A stretch of 64,000 bases of DNA from Tillandsia leiboldiana (GCA_029204045.2 CM055081.1:7051014-7115013); one strand, 5' to 3'; shown: positions 48,265-59,987, counted from the stretch's first letter. Notes: generated by a model not told the origin, from the sequence alone. Numbers and translations: made by a program.

Positions 48265-50584
48265 ACATTTATTTTATGTAGAAATAATAACACCTAATTG
48301 TTATTGTTATCTTATATAAAAGTATAAGAGCAGAAATTCTCTTTAACATCCTTTTAACATGAAGTTCTCATGTTGCCCTAAATTAAACCCTTCACCATCG
48401 TACATGGCTTAATAGGATTGGTTAGAAACAAATTTTATGTGAAGTGGAAAATGCTTTGGGTCCTCCACAAATGATCCCTTATGTTGTTGATATGTTGGCT
48501 AGTTTTGTGACACTTTGAATTGTGTGCATAAATTTATGAAAATCCTCGGCAATATATGTGCTAACATAATAATAACATGTAAGGGTGGCATCTTTGCAGA
48601 CCCGTAGCTGCATTCATGTGAAATGACTGTTGCATAGAAACAACATGTGTTCTTTGTACGTAGCAAGTATGCCATCAAATCAATTCTATTGAGTCATGTG
48701 AAATAGTAAAAGGGTTAATCAAGAGCAGTATTATAATTTTATGTTCGAATGATGCGAAAAGAAATATTCATTTTTATACTTTTTTTTATGCAAGATGATG
48801 AAAATTTTGAATTGGATGTTTGTATTTCTATATGAAAAAACTATAGTAAAAAAAATTCTTTAAACCAGTCAAATGGTTGGCTTAAAGTTGGTGACGTTGA
48901 TTGTTACTATTTTTGAACTGTGTACCGGACAATCTGATCACTCCACTTCATGGACGACAAATTATCATTAGGCCAATATTTTAGAGAGAAAATGCTTTAC
49001 AGGGTGTTAATACACTAATAATATATAAGAATAATGTTGTATGGAATCTGTAGCAGTACTCATTTTGGAGACATGCAAGGGTTAGCGATTTATTCTTGAA
49101 CTCTCTTAGGGCCCATTAAATTTAACGTCTGGCTTCTTTTGTGCGTGCTATCGATGAAGAGTTCAAGGAGCAGGTCATTTAAGTCACTGGAAATGTAGAA
49201 AATGTAGGAAATGTGAGAATTGTGGCGTGTGTGTCCTTTACGATCGTAACCTGCGGTTTATTGCGGTTGGTCCCCCATACATTCTCTTGTCCACAAATTG
49301 AGTGACAGACAAAACAGAGTTATGAGCCTGCTGCCTTGGTATTTGGCAGAGTAATGGTTCCTTTTGGCTGGTGCAGGTTTTATATAACTTTTCTGACGAC
49401 AAAACCCATTTCGTAGCTGATTAGTCTAGAGTAATGGTCTTTATTTTTGGGAGCAGTGTTCCTACAGCATCTTGTGTAGAATTTTTTCTGCATGGAATGT
49501 ACTCGAACCTTCATTCTAAATGGTTCAAATGCATTTTATTATCGATGATGAGCGGTGGGATCGTCCCGTGCATAAAAATTCTACACATGAGGCCGCAGGG
49601 AGTGAATATCTATTTCTTTTTCGGAGTAGTGCTATATACTTTCATGCATTGGTGTGCATATTGCTAAGAGTTTTGTTGCTTTCATACATGTAATGTAAGA
49701 TATCACATGGGGCTTTTATATGCGCGCAATATTAGGCTTCTAAGGTTTTTTTTTTTTTTTTTTTTGAAGAATAAGATAAATTAACTTTTAGGATGAAATA
49801 TATAATCCTAATAAATGATATCTGTCAAACTCTTTCAGGGTGCTAAAATTTAATCTTTAGCTTGCAATCACAAAAGAGGATTTTCATAGAGCATAATTTA
49901 ACACTGCATAATTTCTATGGGGGCATGTGTCTCATGTAAGATCATTCACAGCTAAGCAAATATTGTCTTTTTTAGTAAAATATATATAAACAATTTTACT
50001 TTTTTTTATTTTTTATTTTTTTGGGTGGTGATATTAACCAGGGTGGCTGATTATTTCTTTAACTGGGATCGCTTGTTTGACTTGTTCTTATGCACTTTAG
50101 GATTACAACTTATTAAGGCGCGTTTGGTTGGCCCTTCGTGTTACCTAGTATTATAAATATATCAAAATATTTAAAATTTTTGAAGTAAATTACAATTGAT
50201 ATTTTATTATCGTATTTGGTGTGGATTGATGCAGTTCTTTAATATTAGATTATAATATATATAAAATTATTATATTTAATTTATTTTATTAAATTTAATA
50301 ATTTTGATAATAAAGTATAGTTTATCTCATATTTAATATTATTTTTTTTATTAAACTACTAATTTAATATAATTTGTGTGCGAATTAATTTATAAACAAA
50401 CAATATAAATTTAAAATTTAATAAAAATATAAAGTTTAATATTTTAAAAATAATAATTAAAATATAAATTTAAACTGTGATAATTAAGATATAATTTTAC
50501 ATAAGATATAGGATAATTCGTTATTAGTAATACAAGATATTTATCTATCGTTCTGTAATATTTAATATTTTTAAAATAATTTAT
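47826..50584. other. Long intergenic stretch, no gene recognised
   Basis: Mixed composition to about 49,700 and then AT-rich. T tracts lie at 48231-48260 and 49747-49764. The 77-codon frame at 49434-49667 has no family signature. Some of this could be decayed retroelement internal sequence, but no reverse transcriptase, integrase or RNase H motif was seen on either strand. Confidence 0.4.
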
Positions 50585-51320
50585 CGAATTGTTGGTACTA
50601 ACTATTAATTTTAAAAGCTCGAATTGTTAAAAATATATAATTAATTTATTTAAAAGTATAGCACAATGTTTACGGATCTCGATCTAATTTAATTTATTTG
50701 GGCATTAGGTTTATTGTTTGGTCTTTTGCAGGTTTATTGTAGGCTGTAGCTCAACTCAACTTGAATGTTAGGTTTATTGTGGATTGTAATTTTACTCAAT
50801 TTATTAGTCTTCTTAGCTAATTATCACGGACAGGAAGGTGGGCTTTCATTCTATTAGTCTTCTTAGCCAATTGTCACGGGGCAGGAAGGTGGACTTTCAG
50901 CTTATTAGTCTTTTTAGCCTAATGTCGCAAGGCAGGAAGGTGAGCCTATTTCAACCCATAAATTAATAACCAACAATCTCTCCTCCACACCTGCATTGTG
51001 TGTGAATTGAATTTTTGTCACTGGTTTTTTTAATATCACATGTCGGATCATTGACGCTAACTATTAATCTAATTAAAAAGCTCGAGGTGTTAAAAATACG
51101 CAACTAATTTATTTAAAACGTATAAATATAACGTTCACGGGTCTCGACTGGACTCAACTTATATGGACGTTAGGTTTATTGTTGGTCCTCTTACCGTTAG
51201 GTCTATTATGAATCGCAGTCACATTCAGCTGGGACTCATCCAACTCAACTTATTTGTCTTATTGGCCTATTGTCATGACACAGGAAGTTGGACTTATTTT
51301 AATTCATAAATAAATAGCCA
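50585..51320 (-). mobile_element. Degenerate TRIM-like element: two direct repeats with a ~70-bp spacer
   Basis: Blocks 50585-50975 and 51043-51320 repeat the same order of words: ACTAACTATTAAT, AAAGCTCGA, GTTAAAAATA, CGGATCTCGA / CGGGTCTCGA, GTTAGGTTTATTGT, GGCAGGAAGGTGG / ACAGGAAGTTGG. On the minus strand the LTR opens TGTTGGTTATTAATTTATG. A purine-rich GTGGAGGAGAGA precedes one repeat, and a decayed primer-site-like sequence lies in the spacer. The left repeat is longer because of a tandem block at 50803-50950. Target duplications are not clear. Confidence 0.55.
50803..50950. repeat. Three-copy tandem repeat of about 56 bp
   Basis: Units each contain TATTAGTCTTCTTAGC, a TGTCACGG-like word and GCAGGAAGGTGG, with a few differences between copies. 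It explains the longer of the two direct repeats of the TRIM-like element. Confidence 0.7.
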
Positions 51321-52621
51321 ATATAATCTTATGCTATTTATAATGCTGTATTATTTATTAGATTACAGACTCAACGAACCAAACGTTTTGTAAAAGTTGC
51401 ATGCATTCCAGGGATAACCTGATCCTAGCATTCCTCAAATTAAAATGTCTAGGAAGAGAATGAAACTCGACTCAAAGAGTTTAGAGACTAATCGTGCAAT
51501 TTGCTTAATTAACAACTTATTTAGCCAAATGAAAGTGAAAGCCCAGTCCAACAAAATATTGGGCTGAATCTACTGCAAAAGCTGAAGATTCACCACGGCC
51601 TAAATTTTCTCGGGTCTCGGGTCTCAATTTTTGAGACGGCCTGATTCAACTCAGCCCAATCCGGCCCATAAAATAGGGCTGAGATGTACTCTATTGTGTA
51701 TGAAAGGGCAGTTCGGGTCAAACTTGGAAGCTTTAAATTATTTATATACGAAATTTAAATTTTGAAAATCTATTACCTAAGCATGACGTTTAGCGAAAAT
51801 CAGCCATATTGACAAAATTAGCGTTCAAAGAGAAACAACTCCTCGTATATTATATGTTGGTGCTCATAATATAGGGGTGTCTAATTATATGATCTGTGTC
51901 ACTAGTAAAAATGGACTTGAATGTCGGTTCTCAAACGGTCTAATTATATGAGTGGAGCATAAATTAGACTTTTAACTTTGATCGAGATTAATTAACAAGT
52001 GCTAATCACAATTAGCAAATGAACAAAGCCACCACCTCTCTTAAGCTACGACTAAAGTTTGAACCAAATAAATGTGATATGCGTGATTTTTATGCAGAAT
52101 TGGAGGTGGGGAAATTGATCGATCCACGTACGAGCAGTTCATATTTAACAGCTTCCCAGAATCATGCATCATAAATTAATTTGCCCATGTACAAACCTAA
52201 TCATTCTCACTCTGAAGAGCAATTAACGCTACATCTGCAACCAAATTTTGATTATAATCTTACAGCATGTTCATTTAGAGATTACAATTTTTTACACTCT
52301 GTTACCAGGTTCGTAGATTTTCAGACTCGTAGGCGCATTCCTCCTGAACATATACTGCCCCCATGCACCCGGAACTTGATCCTGAAACTCGATGGTATAT
52401 ACTATCCAAAGTTGGTAGCTACTTAGAATAGAAATGTAATTAGACAACTAAGATTCCAACTCGAAAGTAGCCTGCTGTGTTGTCTACGGTGGTGCCCAAA
52501 AGGAGTTTGTTTGAACCCTCGGATAGAGGGTTAGAATACTGCAATCCTTTTTAGGTTGTAGACTCTCTCGATTAATTTCTCTTTCTCATCAATTGAGATG
52601 GCAAGAAATGTTCAATTCAAA
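51321..52621. other. Intergenic DNA and probable 3' flank of the MYB gene
   Basis: No gene is called. The frame at 52181-52426 has no domain. A CTCGGGTCTC patch near 51600-51680 looks like a scrap of the neighbouring retroelement. The segment just below 52622 would be the MYB 3' UTR on the minus strand. Confidence 0.4.
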
Positions 52622-54513
52622 TCATACAGCATCTGAAAGAAGCCAACTAACAAGTAAGTCCTCATCGTACCCATCCTCACTCTCCCACACACATGGCCAC
52701 ATCTCTTCTCCCTCCTCCTCCCACAGCTTAGCCTCTAAACCCTTCAAATCCCAATCCATTTGCTCCTCCAAAACCCCCTCCTCTCCATTTCCCACCACCA
52801 CCACCTCCACACAACTCTCTCTCTCCCCACGACTGTGAGGCCCACAACATCCCACGCTCTCCTCACTACTGCTTGCGCACAACAACACTGCCTCCATGTC
52901 CACCAAACTCGGGCTAAGGAGCTGATCACTCATCACCATGCCATGATCATCACACTGCTGCTCATCAACCCCCTCGAAGGTGATCACACTACTCGTTTGG
53001 TTTTGCCCCTCGTGCTCACTCTGCGCTAGAGATGTCGTGGGGCTCCTGTTACTGCCCACGGCCATGCTCATGCTCATGCTCGCGTTCCTCTTCATTGCCG
53101 ACCTCTTCGTTCGTCCACCTCTGCGCCTCACCCCGCCGGAGAGTTTGGTGAGCTCACCGACGTCGCCACTGCCGCCGCCCGAGGAAGTCGACGGTCGGAA
53201 GCACTGGATACTCCTGCTCAGATGCGAGTTCCAGTAGTTCTTGATCTCATTGTCGGTTCTTCCCGGAAGATGGGTCGCTATGAGGGACCACCTGTAGTTT
53301 ATTAAATATAAATACTAAAAATTTAAGCTTTTTTTTTTTAAAAAAAAAAAATACTTATTTTGTAAAATTTAATATGATATCAGAATAAAGCAAATACTTG
53401 TGAGTTCAAATACGGTCAAACTTTTAAAATTACTAAAAACTTTTGAGCTAAAAAAGTATTATTACAAATAAATATTAAAAACACAATTCTCCCACCTTTT
53501 ACCTTTTGGAGGAAGGAAGCTTGAACATGAACTAGGTTGATAAATTTGTACAGTTTACTGGGACTATCGAAAAGGGATACGTAGTAATCGGTTATAATAC
53601 TATAATGCTATACTATAGTGTTTGATAGTTTTGACTTAGCCACATAAGTTCGAATAAAATATTTATACTTAAAATTATTATTTTCAATGTACGTAAACAA
53701 TAAAAATTTAATAGTTGGTATAGGATATTTCAAGATCAAAACTTGATTGATGTATAAATACTAAACTTTAAATTATTAATTGTTACTCCAATTATTATTA
53801 TTATTGGAGTGTCTTGTCACTTATATCTCCATCCGATGGGTTCACTATCAGTTATATGTGCATATATGGGCGATGCTATCTGTACATTCCTGACGGGGTG
53901 TACATCTTACACCCCACCCCATCTCCACCTCAGGATGGGGTAGGGTGTAAGATGTACACCCCGTCAGGAGTGTACACTTATATTTACCCGTGCATATATA
54001 TGTCCGTTGGTTCATAATTCATTTTCTATTTGAGGTTAACAATAAAATTTCATTAGGCTCAAATTTTTCCATAATTTTTTGTAATTTTAATCATAATTTA
54101 TCTTTATTCGATGTTGGATTATTGAAAATTCAATCACAAATATGATCCGCATAGCACTTAGATCGGCCCAATCATAATTCATCTTTCATCAGATGTGGGG
54201 TTATTGAAAATCTGTCTACAAATATGGTCTCGCATAGTACTTAGCTTTTCTAATACCAATCCAATGTGAGACCAGCTGGTACTTGGAATTTTTTGGTGAT
54301 CCGATCACATATATGACCCCGTATAGTACTTAGTTCTTATATTTTTAACTGATGTTCGATTCTGATATTAAGTATAACGAGTCGCTAATAATCATAATAA
54401 TTCATTAGGCACAAATCATAACTTAAAATATTTAAGTTAAGTTATTATTACTAAAATGTTTGGTTTCTTATATCTTCAATCAAAATTTATTTTCATGGGA
54501 TTATTGAAGCTAT

Positions 54514-54583
<70 letters not shown>

Positions 54584-54913
54584 GTGTGGGAGTGAATGAG
54601 CAGAGCTTATATGTTTTTAAAAGTATAACTCTTGTAAATTTTTTATTATTAAATTTATATTGGGATTTATGTTTTTTTTTTTTTTCTTTAGTTGATTTTA
54701 CAATAGCATAAATTCAATGATAAAAAATTTACGAGCATAAATTAATTAGCTTATCCTTTTAAAAGTATATAAGTTCTACTATATATATATTTTTTCTTTC
54801 TCTCTCTTTAGTTGACTTTTAAATATCACAAATTTCAATACAAATTTAATGATAAAAAAATTACAAATATGAATGGACGTATATTTTTTTTTAAAAAAAT
54901 ATATAAACTCTAT

Positions 54914-54997
<84 letters not shown>

Positions 54998-55989
54998 GCT
55001 TTGTACAGGACATGTGAACAAAAAGAGAGAGAGAGAGAAAAGAGAGAAATAAGTGAAGGGCTTGGAAAGGGTCCGAAAAGAAGAAATTAATGTACCCATC
55101 AAATATAACTCCTACGTACGTGCTGCATGTTCTATCATACAATAAAATATAAGCATATCTTTATTTAATACTTACATATTTACGATGTACACATCGCATT
55201 TAATAGATTTTGTCACTTTTAATTAATCGATACAAAGCGATCAAATTTAACTATGTATCTATTAATAAAAATTTTATTGCCGTTTATACCACTACCTATA
55301 CGGTAATTAATAATAAAAACAAAAACGACTAGCTAATTTTCAAAGAACAAGTTTTTTTTTTTTTTTTTTTTTTACCTGTTTCCAAGAGTGGCATGGAGCT
55401 TGATGATGATCTCCTCCTCCTCCTTAGAAATGTTGCCTCTCTTAAGATCAGCTCTTAAGTAGTTTATCCACCTTAGCCTGCAACTCTTTCCGCACCTCAA
55501 AAGCCCTATTCAGATGGAAAAATCAACTCACATTAAGCGAATATGTATAGGAACATTCTAGTAAAAACTCATCTGCGTACGCAGTCTCTATTTTGGCTCC
55601 GCATTATATAACTAGCGTTCCAGTTTGAAGACTCATCAATCTCAGCTATCCATCATTTACTTTATTCAAATCGTCTATCATTGCTGCTCTCTCTCTCTCT
55701 CTTTTTTCATTTTTTTTTGAACGAAAAGTAATGAACAGTTCGAACTGAATTGAACCTTCACTTTTATCTTATTAGTGTGCCAGGGGATGGAAACTAGCAA
55801 GATGAGAGAGAGAGAGAGAGTACAATGCATGAGTGTTAAGGTTTCTACATACAAACCTGCATTCTTAGGCAATGATCTCCAAGATCCTTCACCATTAGCA
55901 GTGATATACTTCACAAGTTTCTCATCCTCTTCCTTAGTCCACCTCCCCTTCTTCAACCCCACCTTCTCACAACATGGTGCTCTTCCCAT
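52622..55989 (-). CDS. R2R3-MYB transcription factor, subgroup-7-like (flavonol regulator type), 310 aa
   Basis: Exons on the minus strand are 55989-55857 (133 nt), 55505-55376 (130 nt) and 53291-52622 (670 nt). These are the usual R2R3-MYB exon lengths and phases, and all splice sites are GT-AG. R2 starts KKGRWTKEEDEKLVKYI and includes CGKSCRLRWINYLRADLKRG; R3 is EEEEIIIKLHATLGNRWSLI then ATHLPGRTDNEIKNYWNSHL. After R3, GGRTKRSAMK (about residues 145-155) matches the subgroup-7 signature of MYB11/12/111 and maize P. The C-terminus ends DLLVSWLLSDAV, resembling the second subgroup-7 motif in an acidic activation region. The R3 lacks the [DE]Lx2[RK]x3Lx6Lx3R bHLH-contact pattern, consistent with bHLH-independent activators of early flavonoid genes. 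Intron 2 (2,084 bp) holds MITEs and TA tracts. Target genes are inferred. Confidence 0.92.
53868..53990. mobile_element. Mutator-like MITE (family A relative) in MYB intron 2
   Basis: A near-perfect hairpin: CTGACGGGGTGTACATCTTA, ACACCCC at the left is mirrored at the right (GGGTGTAAGATGTACACC, CCGTCAGGAGTGTACA). The 9-mer TGCATATAT flanks both sides (53859-53867 and 53991-53999). It is shorter than family A proper and lacks its TCACTTGATGTGACC core. Confidence 0.8.
54598..54780. mobile_element. MITE, family B, in MYB intron 2
   Basis: The left end (GCAGAGCTTATATG...TTTTAAAAGTATA) is the inverse of the right end (CTTTTAAAAGTATATAAGTT). It sits after a (TA)n-(GA)n tract and before a TA run. 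Another copy lies at 57370-57578, and a partial one at about 54791-54918. Target is probably TA. Confidence 0.6.
54919..54993. repeat. (TA)n microsatellite in MYB intron 2
   Basis: About 75 bp of TA dinucleotide. The Ile-Tyr open frames here on both strands are readings of it. A shorter TA tract followed by GA repeats lies at 54518-54581. Confidence 0.95.
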
Positions 55990-55996
55990 TTCTCCC

Positions 55997-56000
<4 letters not shown>

Positions 56001-56040
<40 letters not shown>

Positions 56041-56148
56041 CCTAAAGAGTGGCTTTGTAACTTTGTGGGTTGAGTCCACTGTGGTCTAAAAGAGTTGGTG
56101 TGTGAACATATATAAAACAGTCTCATGCTGTACATGCACATGTATTTC

Positions 56149-56212
<64 letters not shown>
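56001..56212. repeat. Two (GA)n microsatellites upstream of the MYB start
   Basis: Tracts at 56001-56037 and about 56151-56212 read as (CT)n on the MYB strand, the first only 11 bp from the ATG. CT/GA repeats in plant leaders and core promoters can bind GAGA-binding factors. Between them lies TTTTATATATG (minus strand, about 56106-56116), a possible TATA element. Confidence 0.85.
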
Positions 56213-56216
<4 letters not shown>

Positions 56217-56241
56217 GAAAGGGTGTAGTAATTAATAAATT

Positions 56242-56540
56242 AAGGTAAAGAGACCCCTCAAAATTTTACTAAAAATAACAATAAAAATTTCATCAAATTT
56301 ATTAATAATTTTATCAAATTAAATAATTTTAGCCATTTTTTTTTAGATAAAAGTAGACCAATTAATAGTTCGTAAACAATTAACAATGTCATTAGATTTG
56401 ATAATATTTTTTAACTTGATTGAATATAAAAATTAAACTAAAAAATTTAAAAATTAAGAGTCCGAATCAGAAGAGAAGATTGTAGAGCATGTTTTTCAAT
56501 GCCCGGGAGATGAGGGAGTCTCCATTAATTAGTTTAAACA
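56242..56540. mobile_element. Possible TIR element, GGAGACYCC type
   Basis: The left end AAGGTAAAGAGACCCCTCAA and right GATGAGGGAGTCTCC resemble the ends of the 1976-2730 family in inverted orientation, with an AT-rich interior. The ends are imperfect and no target duplication was found. Confidence 0.4.
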
Positions 56541-56726
56541 ATATTTTTTTATATATTCTAAATAGAATACATTTTATTTATTTTAGAATTAGACAAGAGT
56601 CTTCATTAGTTAATTAAAAAAATATATTTTTTATACACTTTAAATAAGATATATTCTATTTATTTTAAAATAAAATAAATTTTATTAATTATTTTGAAAT
56701 AATTATTAATTAGATTTTCTAAAGTG

Positions 56727-56727
<1 letters not shown>

Positions 56728-56802
<75 letters not shown>
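56728..56802. repeat. (TA)n microsatellite
   Basis: TA dinucleotide tract directly before the family-C MITE at 56803. Similar tracts lie at 57037-57112, 57334-57369 and 57579-57615. Confidence 0.95.
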
Positions 56803-56806
<4 letters not shown>

Positions 56807-57032
56807 CGGCTGGAATACTATCGATAGCACCAAACAATTTGTGCTATCAAGTTTTTAGCCCTTGGATGAAGATATTTATGGTTGGGATTATAGTGGCCCC
56901 CTAAGATTTTTACTATTCAACCAACCACCTATTAAACCTTAGGAGACCACTATCATCCTAACCGCACATCTCTTAATCCAAGGACTAAAAACTTGGTAGC
57001 ACCAATGACTTGGTGCTATCGATAGTATTTCA

Positions 57033-57036
<4 letters not shown>
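56803..57036. mobile_element. MITE, family C, copy 1
   Basis: Ends AGTCCGGCTGGAATACTATC and its inverse (GATAGTATTTCAGTCT) extend inward through CGATAGCACCAA, TTGGTGCTATCG and AAGTTTTTAGCCCTTGGAT-type arms. It is bounded on both sides by (TA)n, so the target duplication is presumably TA. No coding. Confidence 0.75.
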
Positions 57037-57112
<76 letters not shown>

Positions 57113-57116
<4 letters not shown>

Positions 57117-57331
57117 AGGCTACTATACTATCGATAGTAACAAGTATTTGGTGCTATCAAGTTTTCTACCCTTAGATCAACTCCTTTGATTATTTTCATC
57201 CGTTAGATTTTACTATTTCTCCAACCACCCATTAAACCCAAGAGCTCACTATCATCTCAACCATACATCTTCTAATTCAACGGTTAAAAACTTAATAACA
57301 CCAATGACTTGGTATTATTAATAATATTCCA

Positions 57332-57333
<2 letters not shown>
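57113..57333. mobile_element. MITE, family C, copy 2
   Basis: Same layout as copy 1 (AGTCAGGCTACTATACTATC at the left, AATATTCCAGC at the right, TTGGTGCTATCAAGTTTT inside), diverged by many substitutions. Bounded by TA tracts on both sides. Confidence 0.7.
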
Positions 57334-57369
<36 letters not shown>

Positions 57370-57372
<3 letters not shown>

Positions 57373-57575
57373 TAGGGCTTATATACTTTCAAAATCACAA
57401 GCAAAATCATACTTGTGAATTTTTTATCAATTGAATTTGCTTTGAGATTTGTACTATTTATTTTTTCTTGCTCTCTTTTCATTGACTTTACAATAACATA
57501 AATCTCAATTGCAAATTTAATGATAAAAAATTTATAAACATATTTTTATTTGTACTTTTGAAAGCATATAAGCTC

Positions 57576-57578
<3 letters not shown>
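57370..57578. mobile_element. MITE, family B, copy 2
   Basis: The left GAGTAGGGCTTATATACTTT and right AAAGCATATAAGCTCTACT are inverse complements, with shared interior words (TTTGAGATTTGTAC, ATAACATAAATCTCAA) that pair with each other. Bounded by TA tracts. Confidence 0.7.
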
Positions 57579-57618
<40 letters not shown>

Positions 57619-57972
57619 ATACTTAAAATTGAAAGTATGTATAACGTGGCTCATTAGCTAATGTTCATCAAAATAAAATTAATATGAATAAGAAAGATTT
57701 AGCACACGGTGTACGATGCGACACGTGTCACATCTGGGCCACTGTAGTTGACGTGGCTTTACGTGTTACGAGTGTCCTCTTCACGGTTCTTATCCTACCA
57801 CGTTGCTATTTTCACTCCCCCCTCTCTCTCTTTCCACAATGTACAAAGAAAATGAAACATAATTATTTTTATATATCTAGAAGGTTAAACACGTAACGTC
57901 ATGCGATCGTAAGTATCACTATTTATTTTAACATTAAAATTATAAAATTATTTAAATTTTTATTTATAATTA

Positions 57973-58140
57973 GAGAAGTGCTAGGTGTACCCCCTAATGG
58001 GGTGTATATCCTACACCCACCCATCCTAGGGTGGGTATTCATCCACTCATCACTCGATGTGACGAGTGAAATTCACCCACCCCTAGAATGGATGGGTGCA
58101 AGATGTACACCCCATTTGGGATGTACATCTAGCATTTTCC
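57973..58140. mobile_element. Mutator-like MITE, family A relative
   Basis: Starts GAGAAGTGCTAGGTGTACCC and ends CATCTAGCATTTTCC. Exact 9-bp duplication TTATAATTA at 57964-57972 and 58141-58149. Centre hairpin CACTCATCACTCGATGTGAC, GAGTG is a variant of the family-A core. Confidence 0.9.
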
Positions 58141-58149
58141 TTATAATTA

Positions 58150-59018
58150 TATGTCAGTTCACCTTAAAATTTGTCACTAAACTCATAAATTATCAATATC
58201 TCATTTTTCACTTTCAAAATACAATTTTTATTTTATCGTAATTATTTTATATAAAAATAATAATAATATTAAATAAAAAATTTATGTATCGAGTCGTTAA
58301 TTTTAAAACCTCGTGACGTAAATACCACACAGTTCTTATTATACCACGTTGCTATTTTCACTCCCACCCATCTCTCTCTCTCTCTTTCAACATTGAACAA
58401 AGAAAATCGAGAGTATTTATTTTCATGTATCTCGAAGATTAAACACACGACAACGTAAGGTCATAAATATCGTATTTATTTCGATAATAATATTATAAAA
58501 TAATTCAAACTCTCATTCATAATTGCATGGTGTTCAAAAGAATAAAGTCCAATTGACTAAACTCACAAATTAGCGCTTTTTAATTTTTCTTTTTCAAGAT
58601 AGCTCCTTGTCTCATGTACAAGAAGAAAGTTTTTTTAGTTATTTTATATAAAAATAAAATAAAATATCTATGAATAATCAATATTCTATATATTTTTAAA
58701 TATTTTTTAAATATTTTATTTAATTTTTGTTCAAATATATATAGTATATTTTTTTATTATTTAAAAATACTTCCGCGGTTAGTACCCGCTAAGTTATTTC
58801 AGATTAAATCCGAATTAAATATTTACTAAAGTTAAAAAAATTAGAATATTTATTTTACTCTTAATTCGAGAGCAAATAAAAAAAATTTGGTAAGGATAAA
58901 AATGTATATTTTTTTTAAAAAAAAACTTCAAATAAGAAAAATTCATGATGAATATGTTTAACAGGGCATAAAAATAATTTTACATAAATAACGATGGGTC
59001 CTAATAGCTTACTAATAA
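58150..59018. other. AT-rich intergenic DNA, no gene
   Basis: A 57755-57910 segment (CACGTTGCTATTTTCACTCC, CTCTCTCT, AGAAAATG) is repeated at about 58340-58460 with changes, which shows a local duplication spanning the MITE at 57973. No coding. Confidence 0.45.
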
Positions 59019-59276
59019 CACTACAACAAAATTAGGTTATAGGGACACATGTTTGTGACACTTTTGTATAAGTGTCCTATCTATATTCCATCTATATCTA
59101 AAATTAGATTATAGGGACACATTTTTGTGACACATTATAAAAATGTGTCGCTATATACCCTAGCGACGGCACATATAGCAACACTTGCAATAAGTGTCGG
59201 TATTTTTGTCAGCGACACTTTTTTTAGATTTTAGAAACACTTAAAAGTGTCGCTATAGCCTAATTTTGTTGTAGTG
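59019..59276. mobile_element. CACTA-ended MITE
   Basis: Starts CACTACAACAAAATTAGG and ends CTAATTTTGTTGTAGTG; the terminal 17 bp are near-perfect inverse complements. Exact 3-bp duplication TAA (59016-59018 and 59277-59279), as expected for CACTA transposition. The interior has GACACAT and GTGTCGCTAT words in both orientations. Confidence 0.9.
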
Positions 59277-59450
59277 TAAAATCTAACTTTTATAAATATA
59301 TTTTAAAAAATTTAAAATATTAAAAACATATTTTTAATATTAATATTTTTAAAAAATTAATAAAAAGTTGAAATTTTTTCGGAGTAATTGTCCCAAAGAT
59401 ATTTGCACTGCTTGTAAGTATAAGAATAAAATTATTCTAAAACATCATTT

Positions 59451-59454
<4 letters not shown>

Positions 59455-59516
<62 letters not shown>
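59455..59516. repeat. (TA)n microsatellite
   Basis: TA dinucleotide tract of about 60 bp; the open frame over it is a repeat reading. Confidence 0.95.
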
Positions 59517-59518
<2 letters not shown>

Positions 59519-59987
59519 GTATATTATTATTTTTTATTATATCCTTTATTATTTTATATGATACAATAAAAATTTAAAATATATTCTATATGACAAAACT
59601 GTTATAATTTTTTTTTTTTCTTTTACTCATGTACTTGGATGCAATGTGTAACTAAGAAACCTAACCATTTCGTTCTCCTTTTCTTTTGGACATTGCTAAT
59701 TAATTAGGAAATGGACTTGCTATTTGTCTAGAATTATTATATTGACAAAATAAAAAAAATTAATTATTTTTTTGATTAAAAGTTCAAGTAAATTACAAAA
59801 AAACCTTTCTTGCACTTTGTTTGGCTCCAATAAAGTATAGTTTTTTTTTTTTTTTTTTCACCTAATTAGCAGCGTTTTAACACAACTTAAATTTTTTTTC
59901 TCTCTCTTTTCCAATTTTATTTTTACGCGAGATTTCTATACACCTTAACAAATATATGATTTGTATATACTATGAGTTATTGAATTA

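Noticed and set aside
47826..50584. Possible decayed retrotransposon coding region
   Set aside because: Scanned both strands for reverse transcriptase, integrase, RNase H and zinc-knuckle motifs and saw none.
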